Source: Agelas oroides
Lineage: Eukaryota; Porifera; Demospongiae; Agelasida; Agelasidae
Reading direction: 5' to 3'
DNA: 64,000 nt
Assembly: GCA_949130485.1 (NCBI GenBank)
Contig: OX422199.1
Span: forward strand, 2,172,402-2,236,401
The position numbers were made by a program, and so were the translations under genes. Positions within the stretch are counted from its first letter, which is position 1. Each line of letters opens with the position of its first letter. This document shows, piece by piece, positions 54,415 through 62,977 of the stretch. The notes under the pieces were generated by a model. The model did no database searches. It was not told the origin of the DNA and saw only the letters and a list, made by a program, of their open reading frames with translations.

Positions 54415-57400
54415 TATTCTTCCGGTGTAGGTTTTGCCGGGAATTTGCGCGAATTTCCATAGCCTCCATTATACGGCGATGGTGGTGGCGGACCAATTTG
54501 CAAGCTCGTACCGCTTTGTGCGTTGATTGCACAAACGAAGGGTTTGCGTGTTTGGCCTCATCATTCCCTCAGCTTCTTGCTCATATGTAGTTTGCATTAG
54601 TGCAACTATTGTTCCAGTGTAGGTTTGCCGGGAATTTGCGCGAATTTCCATTGGCGGCATTATACGGCGATGGGGCGGCGGACCAATTTGCAAGCTCGTA
54701 CCGCTTTGTGCGTTGATTGCACAAACGGAGGGTCTGCGTTTTTGGCCTCCTCATTCCCTCAGCGTCTTGCTCATATGTAGTTTGCATTAGTGTTCCGGTG
54801 TAGGTTTTGCCGGGAATTTGCGCGAATTTACATTGCCGGATTATACGGCGATGGTGGTGGCGGACCAATTTGCAAGCTCGTACCGCTTTGTGCGTTGATT
54901 GCACAAACGGAGGGTTTGCGTTTTTGACCTCCTCATTCCCTCAGCTTCTTGCTCATATGTAGTTTGCATTAGTGCAACTTTTTTTCCGGTGTAGGTTTTG
55001 CCGGGAATTTGCGCGAATTTACATTGCCGGTATTATACGGAGATGGTGGTGGCGGACCAATTTGCAAGCTCGTACCGCTTTGTGCGTTGATTGCACAAAC
55101 GGAGGGTTTGCGTTTTTGGCCTCCTCATTCTCTCACCTTCTTGCTCATATGTAGTTTGCATAAGTACAACTATTGTTCCGGTGTAGGTTTTGCCGGGAAT
55201 TTGCGCGAATTTCCATTGCCGGGATTACACGGCGATGGTGGTGGCGGACCAATTTGCAAACTCGTACCGCTTTGTGCGTTGATTGCACAAACGGAGGGTT
55301 TGCGTTTTTTGCCTCCTCATTTCCTCAGCTTCATGCTCATATGAGGTTTGCATTAGTGCAACTATTGTTCCGGTGTAGGTTTGCCGGGAATTTGCGCGAA
55401 TTTCCATTGGCGACATTATACGGCGATGGGGCGGCGGACCAATTTGCAAGCTCGTACAGCTTTATGCGTTGATTGCACAAACGGAGGGTTTGCGTTTTTT
55501 GCCTCCTCATTTCCTCAGCTTCATGCTCATATGAGGTTTGCATTAGTGCAACTATTGTTCCTGCGTAGAGTTTTCCGGGAATTTGCGAGAATTTCCATTG
55601 CCGGCATTATACGGCGATGGGGCGGCGGACCAATTTGCAAGCTCGTATCGCTTTGTGCGTTGATTGCACAAACGGAGGGTTTGCATTTTTGGCCTCCTCA
55701 TTCCCTCACCTTCTTGCTGATATGTAGTTTGCATTAGTGCAACTATTGTTCCGGTGTAGGATTTGCCGGGAATTTGCGCGAATTTCCATTGGCAGCATTA
55801 TACGACGATGGGGCGGCGGACCAATTTACAAGCTCATACCGCCTTGTGCGTTGATTGCACAAACGGAGGGTTTGCGATTTTGGCCTCCTCATTCCCTCAG
55901 CTTCTTGCTCATGTGTAGTTTGCATTAGTGCAACTATTGTTCCTGCGTAGGGTTTGCCGGGAATTTGCGCGAATTTCCATTGGCGGCATTATACGGCAAT
56001 GGTGGTGGCGGAACAATTTGCAAGGTCGTACCGCATTGTGCGTTGATTGCACAAACGGAGGGTTTGCGTTTTTTGCCTCCTCATTTCCTCAGCTTCATGC
56101 TCATATGAGGTTTGCATTAGTGCAACTATTGTTCCTGCGTAAAGTTTTCCGGGAATTTGCGAGAATTTCCATTGCCGGCATTATACGGCGATGGGGCGGC
56201 GGACCAATTTGCAAGCTCGTACCGCTTTGTGCGTTGATTGCACAAACGGAGGGTTTGCGATTTTGGCCTCCTCATTCCCTCACCTTCTTGCTGATATGTA
56301 GTTTGCATTAGTGCAACTATTGTTCCGGTGTAGGATTTGCCGGGAATTTGCGCGAATTTCCATTGGCGGCATTATACGGCGATGGGGCGGCGGACCAATT
56401 TGCAAGCTCGTACCGCTTTATGTGTTGATTGCACAAACGGAGGGTTTGCGTTTTTTGCCTCCTCATTTCCTCAGCTTCATGGTCATATGAGGTTTGCATT
56501 AGTGCAACTATTGTTCCTGCGTAGAGTTTTCCGGGAATTTGCGCGAATTTCCATTGGCGGCATTATACGGCGATGGGGCGGCGGACCAATTTGCAAGCTC
56601 GTACCGCTTTATGCGTTGATTGCACAAACGGAGGGTTTGCGTTTTTTGCCTCCTCATTTCCTCAGCTTCATGCTCATATGAGGTTTGCATTAGTGCAACT
56701 ATTGTTCCTGCGTAGAGTTTTCCGGGAATTTGCGAGAATTTCCATTGCCGGCATTATACGGCGATGGGGCGGCGGACCAATTTGCAAGCTCGTACCGCTT
56801 TGTGCGTTGATTGCACAAACGGAGGGTTTGCGTTTTTTGCCTCCTCATTTCCTCAGCTTCATGCTCATATGAGGTTTGCATTAGTGTAACTATTGTTCCT
56901 GCGTAGAGTTTTCCGGGAATTTGCGAGAATTTCCATTGCCAGCATTATACGGCGATGGGGCGGCGGACCAATTTGCAAGCTCGTACCGCTTTGTGCGTTG
57001 ATTGCACAAACGGAGGGTTTGCGTTTTTGGCCTCCTCATTCCCTCACCTTCTTGCTGATATGTAGTTTGCATTAGTGCAACTATTGTTCCGGTGTAGGTT
57101 TTGCCGGGAATTTGCGCGAATTTCCATTGCCGGCATTATACGGCAATGGTGGTGGCGGAAGAATTTGCAAGGTCGTACCGCATTGTGCGTTGATTGCACA
57201 AACGGAGGGTTTGCATTTTTGGACTCCCTATTCCCACAGCTTCTTGCTCATGTGAAGTTTGCATTAGTACAACTATTGTTCCGGGCTAGGGCCTGCCGGG
57301 AATTTGAGTGAATTTCCATTGCCGGCATTATACGGCGATGGTGGAGGCGGAACAATTTGCAAGGTCGTACCGCTTTGTGCGTTGATTGCACAAACTGAGG

Positions 57401-57717
57401 GTTTGCGTTTTTAGCCTTTCCATTCCCACAGCTTCTTGCTCATATGTAGTTTGCATTGGTGCAACTATTGTTCCGGGGTAGGGTTTGCCGGGAATTTGCG
57501 CGAATTTCCATTGCCGGCATTATTCGGCAATGGTGGTGGCGGAACAATTTGCAAGATCGTACCGCTTTGTTCGTTGATTGCACAAACGGAGGGTTTGCGT
57601 TTTTGGCCTCCCAATTTCCACAGCTTCTTGCTCATTTGTAGTTTACATTAATGGAACTATTGTTCAGGGGTAGGGTTTGCCGGGAATTTTCTGAATTTCC
57701 CTTGCCGTCATTATTTG
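54415..57717 (+). repeat. Satellite family B array, 191-bp monomer, about 17 copies
   Basis: Tandem 191-bp units in the same orientation as family A. The first ~120 bp of the monomer align with family A almost without gaps: TTGCATTAGTGCAAC, GCGCGAATTTCCATTG, CGGCATTATAC and CTTTGTGCG fall at matching positions. The remainder is strongly diverged (AAACGGAGGGTTTGCG, CCTCCTCATTCCCTCAGC). Two subtypes are mixed, GGTGTAGG and GCGTAGAG after the dyad. One unit near 54781-54963 lacks about 9 bp next to the dyad. Short plus- and minus-strand open frames recur with the period and are not genes. Confidence 0.95.
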
Positions 57718-58380
57718 GACAGTTTCAACATGTAAACTCTGAGTCGGTACAGGTAGCGCACACACCTGGACGAACCTGCTAACAAACCCGTCTCCTGCAA
57801 CGCCGTATTATGCCGTCAATGGAAATTCACGCAAATTCGCGGCTAAACCGATCCGGAACAAAAGTTGCACTAATGCAAATTGCATATCAACAAGAACCTT
57901 AGGGTATTGGCAGTTTAAAAATAAAAACCCTCAGTCGGTACAAAAAGCGCACAAACCTGGACGAACCTGCTAACAAATCCGTCTCCTCCAACGCCGTATA
58001 ATGCTGTAAATGGAAATTCACGCAAATTCGCGGCTAAGCCTAGCCCTGAACTAAAAAGTTGCACTAATGCAAATAGCATATCAACAAGAACCTTAGTGTA
58101 TGGACACCCTAACCGTAACCCTAACCCTAAACCCTTAGTCGGTACAAAAAGCGCACAAACCTTGACGAGCCTGCTATATAACAAATCCGTCTCCTGCAAC
58201 GCCGTATAATGCCGTCAATGGAAATTCACGCACCAACCTCCACTGCACTAATGCACTAATGCAAGCAGCATATCAGCGTGAAGCACAGGGAATAGAGAGT
58301 TCAAAAAGGTAAGCCGTTAGTTGTGTAATGAATGCACCAACCTCCACAAGCCTGCAAGGAAATCCATTTCACCCGAGGTG
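57718..58380 (-). repeat. Satellite family C, inverted orientation
   Basis: The orientation flips here: the dyad now reads TTGCACTAATGCAA (57865 and 58059, 194 bp apart), and the monomer core appears as its reverse complement (GCCGTCAATGGAAATTCACG). Family B stops mid-monomer after CTTGCCGTCATTATTT. A further junction near 58235 joins family C to the related family C' with loss of part of a unit. A CCCTAA-rich run lies at 58107-58134. Confidence 0.88.
58107..58134 (-). repeat. Short telomere-like CCCTAA run
   Basis: Three to four imperfect CCCTAA units replace the AATAAAAA stretch found at this place in the preceding C monomer. It is too short to be a telomere. TTAGGG-like motifs also occur as a fixed part of C and D monomers (for example 61257-61275 and 61625-61637), so this may be local expansion of monomer sequence. 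Confidence 0.6.
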
Positions 58381-58389
58381 GTGCAATAC
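58381..58389. repeat. 9-bp target-site duplication, left copy
   Basis: GTGCAATAC directly before the element at 58390. The identical 9-mer follows it at 58949-58957. Uninterrupted monomers read GTGCAATGCC here. Nine bases is the length typical of Mutator-type transposition. Confidence 0.85.
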
Positions 58390-58948
58390 TAGCCTCGTTC
58401 ACAGGCCCTGCGCGTTCGTCGCTTGCAGTACGAAATTCGCGCAGAGGGCCTGGGCTCGTTCATCACGTGATGTGTGCCGCAGGCGTCATTTTACGTCACA
58501 CCAGATATAGCAAAATCGCTGCGTTGCAGAGATAACCACAAATGGAGTTGGAAGAACCTGGAACTAGTCACGCGCGTACGGTAGACTACAATAGTCAACT
58601 CGAGCTGAAGAAGACGAAGAGCCGAAATCCAGGTTCGACCTAGTAACACGATGTGGCCAAGTCTCGATCTGAATATATACATCTACTATCCAGCTAAGCA
58701 TGGCAGCTTGTGCTCTTGGGCTGCCGAGACTTTTAACACTTAGGTAAGTTCGCACGCGAACCATTACTGTGATCTCGGGGGCCTCTTTCAACGGTAAACA
58801 AGGCGCTAGCTCATCTATGACATCATTGATTCTAGTAGAAGGCTCGTGACGTAAGCTGCGGCACGCATCACGTGATGAACGAGCCCAGGCCCTCTGCGCG
58901 AATTTCGTACTGCAAGCGACGAACGCGCAGGACCTGGGAACGAGGCTA
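58390..58948. mobile_element. Mutator-like foldback MITE with 93-bp terminal inverted repeats
   Basis: A 559-bp element begins TAGCCTCGTTC and ends GAACGAGGCTA. Left (58390-58482) and right (58856-58948) arms are reverse complements over about 93 bp with only about three mismatches. They include the self-complementary CATCACGTGATG. Each arm also holds an internal inverted repeat (CAGGCCCTGCGCG and CGCGCAGAGGGCCTG). The 9-bp duplication and long arms suggest a non-autonomous Mutator-like element; no transposase is encoded. The ~370-bp interior is unrelated to the arms. Confidence 0.85.
58700..58743 (+). other. First-exon-like segment inside the foldback element (tentative)
   Basis: An ATG at 58700 opens 14 full codons plus two bases (MAACALGLPRLLTL) and reaches a strong consensus 5' splice donor, AG|GTAAGT, at 58743/58744. 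A TATA-like TGAATATATACA lies about 28 bp upstream. This resembles a captured promoter and first exon, as in Pack-MULEs, but so short a stretch could arise by chance. No downstream exon is present in the element. Confidence 0.25.
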
Positions 58949-58957
58949 GTGCAATAC
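58949..58957. repeat. 9-bp target-site duplication, right copy
   Basis: GTGCAATAC, identical to 58381-58389. The satellite continues from here with CGAATAGCG. Confidence 0.85.
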
Positions 58958-59721
58958 CGAATAGCGAATATAATATATGAAATTCACGCAAATTGACGGC
59001 TAACCCTAACACGGAACAAAGGTTGCACTAATGCAAGCAGCATATCAGCGTGAAGCGCAGGGAATAGAGAGTTTAAAAATGTAAGTCTTAGTCTGTGCAA
59101 TGAACGCACCAACCTCCACAAGCCTGCAAGCAAATCCATTTTACCCGAGGCCGTGCAATGCCCAATTAGCGCAGGTATATGAAATTCGCGCAAATTGACG
59201 GCAAAACCTAACACTGAACAAATGTTGCACTAAATGCAAGTAGCATATCAGCATGAAGCGCAGGGAATAGAGAGTTCGAAAATGTAAGCCGTTAGTCTGT
59301 GTAATGTACGCACCAACCTCTACAAGCCTGCAAACAAATCCATTTCACCCGAGGCCGTGCAATACAGAATAGAGAACATATATGAAATTCACACAAATTG
59401 ACGGCCAACCCTAACACGGAACAAAGTTTGCACTAATGCAAGCAGCATATTAGCGTGAAGCGCAGGGAATAGAGAGTTCAAAAATGTAAGCCGTTAGTCT
59501 GTGCAATGAACGCACCAACCTCCACAAGCCTGCACGCAGATCCATTTAACCCAACGCCGTGCAATGCTAAATAGCGAATATATATGAAATTCACACAAAT
59601 TGACGGCTAACACTAACACGGAAAAAAGGTTGCGCTAATGCAAGTAGCATATCAATGTGTAATGTACGCACCAACCTCTACAAGCCTGCAAACAAATCCA
59701 TTTCACCCGAGGCCGTGCAAT

Positions 59722-59751
59722 ACATTCTATATATATGAATATATAGAATGT
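59722..59751. repeat. AT-rich palindrome, 12-bp arms
   Basis: ACATTCTATATA and TATATAGAATGT flank a 6-base loop. It lies where other C' monomers read CAATACAGAATAGAGAACATA, so it looks like local expansion of the AT-rich part of the monomer, not an insertion. Confidence 0.8.
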
Positions 59752-59941
59752 ATATATAAGAATATATATGAAATTCACACAAATTGACGGCCAACCCTAA
59801 CACGGAACAAAGTTTGCACTAATGCAAGCAGCATATTAGCGTGAAGCGCAGGGAATAGAGAGTTCAAAAATGTAAGCCGTTAGTCTGTGCAATGAACGCA
59901 CCAACCTCCGCATGCCTGCAAGCAAATCCATTTCACACGAG

Positions 59942-59949
59942 GTCGTGCA
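59942..59949. repeat. 8-bp target-site duplication, left copy
   Basis: GTCGTGCA before the element at 59950, repeated at 60434-60441. Uninterrupted monomers read GTCGTGCAATGCC. Eight bases is the hAT-superfamily length. Confidence 0.88.
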
Positions 59950-60433
59950 TAGTGTTGTTTTAGTTACTGGTTTTCTATTTTAGTTTTAGTTTTAGTTTTT
60001 TCATCCATGAGACTACTTTTAGTTTTAGTTTTAGTTATTTTGCATCTCAGAAACAAGTTTTAGTTTTAGTTTTAGTTATTTTGCATCTCAGAAAGAAGTT
60101 TTAGTTTTAGTTTTAGTTGGGCACTTTAGACTTAGTTTTAGTTTTGATTATAGTTATTTGTAGGAAAACAAGAATATCTTGGATCTAAAACAGGTTTTCT
60201 GCATATACTAAATACTGTTGTGCGTCGTTCCCAGAATAATACCCACTTTCATATCTTGGAACAATATTTAGTTTTAGTTATAGCTATTTTGTATCTCAGA
60301 AGCAAGTTTTAGTTTTAGTTTTAGTTATTTTGCATCTCAGAAAGGAGTTTTAGTTTTAGTTCAATTACTAAAAATGCTAACCTGTTACTAAAATATATTT
60401 TAGTTTTAGTTTTAGTTAACTAAAACAACACTA
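59950..60433. mobile_element. hAT-type MITE rich in TTTTAG repeats
   Basis: A 484-bp non-autonomous element bounded by TAGTGTTGTTTTAGTTA and its reverse complement, with an 8-bp target-site duplication. Terminal TAGTG fits the hAT pattern. Inside are many GTTTTAGTTTTAG runs in the same direction, with four copies of a TATTTTGCATCTCAGAAA unit (near 60035, 60075, 60286 and 60325) on both sides of a unique centre (about 60150-60260). No transposase frame is present. The TTTTAG hexamers probably expanded from the terminal repeat. Confidence 0.87.
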
Positions 60434-60441
60434 GTCGTGCA
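60434..60441. repeat. 8-bp target-site duplication, right copy
   Basis: GTCGTGCA, identical to 59942-59949, followed by ATGCCGAAATAGCG as in uninterrupted monomers. Confidence 0.88.
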
Positions 60442-60832
60442 ATGCCGAAATAGCGCAGATATATAAAATTCACGCAACTTGACGGCTAACACTAACCCTG
60501 AACAAGGGTTGCACTAATGCAAATAGCATATCAGTATGAAGCGTAGGAAATAGAGGGTTCAAAAATGTAAACCGTTAGTCTGTGCAATGAACGCACCAAC
60601 CTCTGCAAGCAAATCCATTTCACACGAGGTCGTGCAATGCTGAATTAGCGCAGATATATGAAATTCACGTAACTTAACGGCTAACCCTAACCCGGAACAA
60701 AGGTTGCACTAATGCAAGTAGCATTATTAGTGTGAAGCATAGGGAATAGAGAGTTCAAAAAGCCGTTAGTCTGTGCAATGAACGTATCAACCTCCACAAG
60801 CCTGCAAGCAAATCCATTTGACCCTAGGCCGT
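60442..60832 (-). repeat. Satellite family C' continues, inverted
   Basis: About two inverted C' units between the two hAT-type elements, with dyads near 60508 and 60704. Some units lack part of the CTCCACAAGCCTGC stretch. Open frames here follow the repeat and are not genes. Confidence 0.9.
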
Positions 60833-60840
60833 ATAATGCC
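60833..60840. repeat. 8-bp target-site duplication, left copy
   Basis: ATAATGCC before the element at 60841, repeated at 61209-61216. Confidence 0.9.
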
Positions 60841-61208
60841 CAGTGGCGTAGCCAGGCTGGGGCACACTGGAGCACGTGCCCTAGCAACTAGAGGCCGTGC
60901 CCCACCAGTGCAGGAATTATCGGCGCTGATAGTATCGTTGTCGATCGCGAATCACGGTCTTGAAATCGAACGGCGCAGTATCGCTATGTATAATCCACAG
61001 AATTATGAGTCTCGTACGCTCACCGTACGCGAGTTTCCCGTATACATATGGCTTGAGAACCGACTTGGGAGGCTGTGAAATTAAAATAATTTTCTGGGGG
61101 AGCTTCCCAAGACCCCCTAAATACTTCTGCACTTCGCGCAGAAGTTCGTACAAACGTTGTGTGCCCATACTGTGCCCTAGCATCCGTGATGTCCTGGCTA
61201 CGCCACTG
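60841..61208. mobile_element. hAT-type MITE with CAGTGGCGTAGCCAGG ends
   Basis: A 368-bp element starting CAGTGGCGTAGCCAGG and ending with its reverse complement, CCTGGCTACGCCACTG, with an 8-bp target-site duplication. This terminal sequence is, to my knowledge, a widespread hAT terminus in animal genomes. The interior has GGGGCACACTGGAGCACG near the left end and GTGCCCATACTGTGCCCTAG near the right, a weaker subterminal inverted match, and no coding capacity. Overlapping short open frames on both strands are chance. Confidence 0.92.
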
Positions 61209-61216
61209 ATAATGCC
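61209..61216. repeat. 8-bp target-site duplication, right copy
   Basis: ATAATGCC, identical to 60833-60840, continuing into CGAATCAGCGCAGTC. Confidence 0.9.
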
Positions 61217-61392
61217 GAATCAGCGCAGTCAATGGAAATTCACGCAAATTCACGGCTAACCCTAACCCCTAACCCGGAGCAAACGTTGCACTAATGCAAG
61301 TAGCATATCAACAAGAAGCTAAGAGTATGTAGATTAAAAATGTAAACTCTCAGTTTGTACAATCAGCGCACAAACCTGTACGAGCCTGCTAA
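61217..61392 (-). repeat. Last inverted satellite unit (family C type)
   Basis: One inverted monomer (AATGGAAATTCACGC, then TTGCACTAATGCAAG near 61287) ending at GAGCCTGCTAAC. It contains CTAACCCTAACCCCTAACCC at 61257-61276, another telomere-like run. Confidence 0.85.
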
Positions 61393-61911
61393 CATGCCAC
61401 GTGCATTAGTGCAACTTTTTGCTTAGGGTGAGGGTTAGCCGTCAATTTGCATGACTTTCCAATGTCGGCGCTGAATCGCTGTTAATTGACCACGTACGGA
61501 AAGGGTTTGCTTCCACGCTTGTAGAGATTGGTGCGCTTATTGCACAGATTGAGAGATTACATTTTACTCCCATTCCCTTAGCTTCCTTTCGATATGCTAC
61601 GTGCATTAGTGCAACTTTTGCTCAGGGTTAGGGTTAGCCGCCATTTTGCATGAATTTCCAATTTCTGCGCTGATTCGCCGTTAATTGACCACGTACGAAA
61701 GGGGTTTGCTTCCAGGCTTGTAGAGATTGGTGCGTTTATTGCACAGACTGAGAGACTACATTTATAAACTCTCCATTCCCTTAGCTTCCTGTTTATATGC
61801 TACTTGCATTAGTGCAACGTTTGCTCCGGGTTAGAGTTAGCCGTGAATTTGCGTGAATTTCCATTGACTGCGCTGATTCGGCATTATACGGCGTTGTGAG
61901 ACGCGGATAGT
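61393..61911 (+). repeat. Satellite family D, forward orientation, about 2.7 units
   Basis: After 61392 the dyad reads forward again (GTGCATTAGTGCAAC near 61401 and 61601, TTGCATTAGTGCAAC near 61806). The unit is about 200 bp and close to the reverse of family C' (AGGGTTAGGGTTAGCCG, GGTTTGCTTCCA, GTGCGTTTATTGCAC). The last unit stops after GACGCGGATAGT, where a foldback element begins. Confidence 0.9.
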
Positions 61912-62411
61912 CTAGGGTATCCAACCTGAAAAATGAAAGTGTGCGCATTGATTCCAAAACAGTGGTTTTTATAAGAGCTAACCCAGGCAAGAAAGAAACC
62001 ACAGAAGGATCGGGTTCGAATGTCAATTTTATTCGGAAACAGTGCACTTTTCCGGAAGTGGTAAGTCCCGCAAAATGGTACGTGACCAATATCAAGCCAT
62101 GGGCCTATATAGTTATCTCCCAAGAAACTTACCCTCACAGACCTAATGTATAACTCACTGCCATGTTTAAAGTAGCCTCGCTGGCAGTGGTCAGTGGTCT
62201 AGGAACGTTACCGGTTACGGCGAACTTAAATTTTTGGTCACGTGCCATTTTTCGGAATTTACCACTTCCGGAAAAGTGCACCGATCCCAAAAGAAATGAC
62301 ATGCGAACCCAATCCGTCTGTGGTTTCTTTCTTACCTGGGTTGGCTCTTATGAAAACCACTGTTTTTGGAACCAATGCGCACACTTTCGTATTTCAGGTT
62401 GGACACCCTAG
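61912..62411. mobile_element. 500-bp foldback element with 177-bp imperfect inverted arms
   Basis: Starts CTAGGGTATCCAACCTGAAA and ends TTTCAGGTTGGACACCCTAG. The left arm (about 61912-62088) pairs imperfectly with the right arm (about 62235-62411) along its whole length, including CCGGAAGTGG/CCACTTCCGG and AACCCAGG/CCTGGGTT. The 146-bp spacer has no recognisable content. Arm divergence shows it is older than the 93-bp-arm element. No target-site duplication is evident, and the satellite does not resume on its right, so the array end and the insertion may be one rearrangement. Overlapping open frames are arm shadows. Confidence 0.78.
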
Positions 62412-62745
62412 GATACCTCAGCCACTGCAGGTACCTCAGACACCATGGACCCCTCAGACACCACGGACAACTCAGACACTGCAGGTACCTCAGACACCAT
62501 GGACACCTCAGACACTACAGGTACCTCAGACACCATGGACAACTCAGACACTGCAGGTACCTCAGACACCATGGATCCCTCAGACACCATGGACAACTCA
62601 GACACTGCAGGTACCTCAGACACCATGCATGGACACCTCAGACACCATGGACAACTCAGACACTGCAGGTACCTCAGACACCATGGACCCTTCAGACACT
62701 GTAGGTACCTCAGACACCATGGACACTGTAGGTACCTCAGATCCA
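62412..62745 (+). repeat. 18-bp minisatellite
   Basis: About eighteen units of an 18-mer close to TCAGACACCATGGACACC, with subtypes TCAGACACTGCAGGTACC and TCAGACACCATGGACAAC in partly regular order. Since 18 is a multiple of three, a plus-strand frame reads Ser-Asp-Thr-x-x-x repeats, acidic and low in complexity. A 4-bp insertion (CATGCATGG, about 62625) shifts that frame, and no start context or homology supports a gene. It begins directly after the foldback element. Confidence 0.9.
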
Positions 62746-62977
62746 GGCAATATGGGCACCTAGGTAAGAGGCCTGCTAAAGGGCAACCACACTACTGACT
62801 TTCTCTCTCTGTAAAATAGGGCTTAGATACAGCGTATCGCGTGGCCACACCCCGCGGCCGTCCCTGCGGGGGTAGGTAGGTGCAGGGTGAAACGTCACAC
62901 TTACATCACATTGCCACAAGTGACACCGCGTATCGCCGGACTTCGGACCAGGCTCAAGCTTGGCCAGGAGGGCAAGA
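62746..62977. other. Low-copy stretch with intron-like signals, no gene seen
   Basis: Contains AG|GTAAGAGG at 62762-62769, CTGAC about 25 bases before a pyrimidine tract, and an AG at 62818-62819: the outline of a 56-nt intron, a size common in sponges. No coding frame runs convincingly across it. TAGGTGCAGGGTG (62877-62889) has a perfect reverse complement at 63111-63123. Confidence 0.5.

Larger units (their letters stand above)
58958..59949 (-). repeat. Satellite family C' array, about 202-bp monomer, inverted
   Basis: About five inverted units with dyads near 59023, 59225, 59428, 59630 and 59819. Most spacings are 202-203 bp; the last is shorter because of a partial deletion. Landmarks are GGCTAACCCTAAC, GTGAAGCGCAGGGAATAGAG, GTGCAATGAACGCACC (reverse of GTGC-N7-GCAC) and CCGAGGCCGTGCAATGCC. 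An AT-rich expansion lies near 59720-59770. Confidence 0.9.

Noticed and set aside
54415-57651. Short plus- and minus-strand ORFs in family B as small genes
   Set aside because: They recur every 191 bp, change frame each unit because 191 is not a multiple of three, and appear on both strands.
1-57717. rDNA spacer, tRNA or other structured RNA gene repeats
   Set aside because: The dyads make short hairpins, but I see no cloverleaf, no A/B-box pair at tRNA spacing and no rRNA-like sequence in any monomer.
58690-58800. A complete gene inside the foldback element
   Set aside because: Only an ATG, 14 codons and a splice donor are present; there is no acceptor, stop or further exon, so it is listed only as a tentative captured fragment.
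60818-61259. Overlapping ORFs on both strands around the 368-bp hAT-type element
   Set aside because: They run across element ends and target duplications into satellite, which real exons of a MITE would not do, and contain no transposase-like motif.
61793-62153. ORFs across the 500-bp foldback element as a transposase
   Set aside because: Frames on the two arms are mirror shadows of each other, and none shows catalytic motifs.
62625-62634. CATGCATGG insertion in the minisatellite as related to the CATGCATTG insertion in family A
   Set aside because: The two are four-base duplications within CATG-like contexts in unrelated repeats; the likeness is probably chance.
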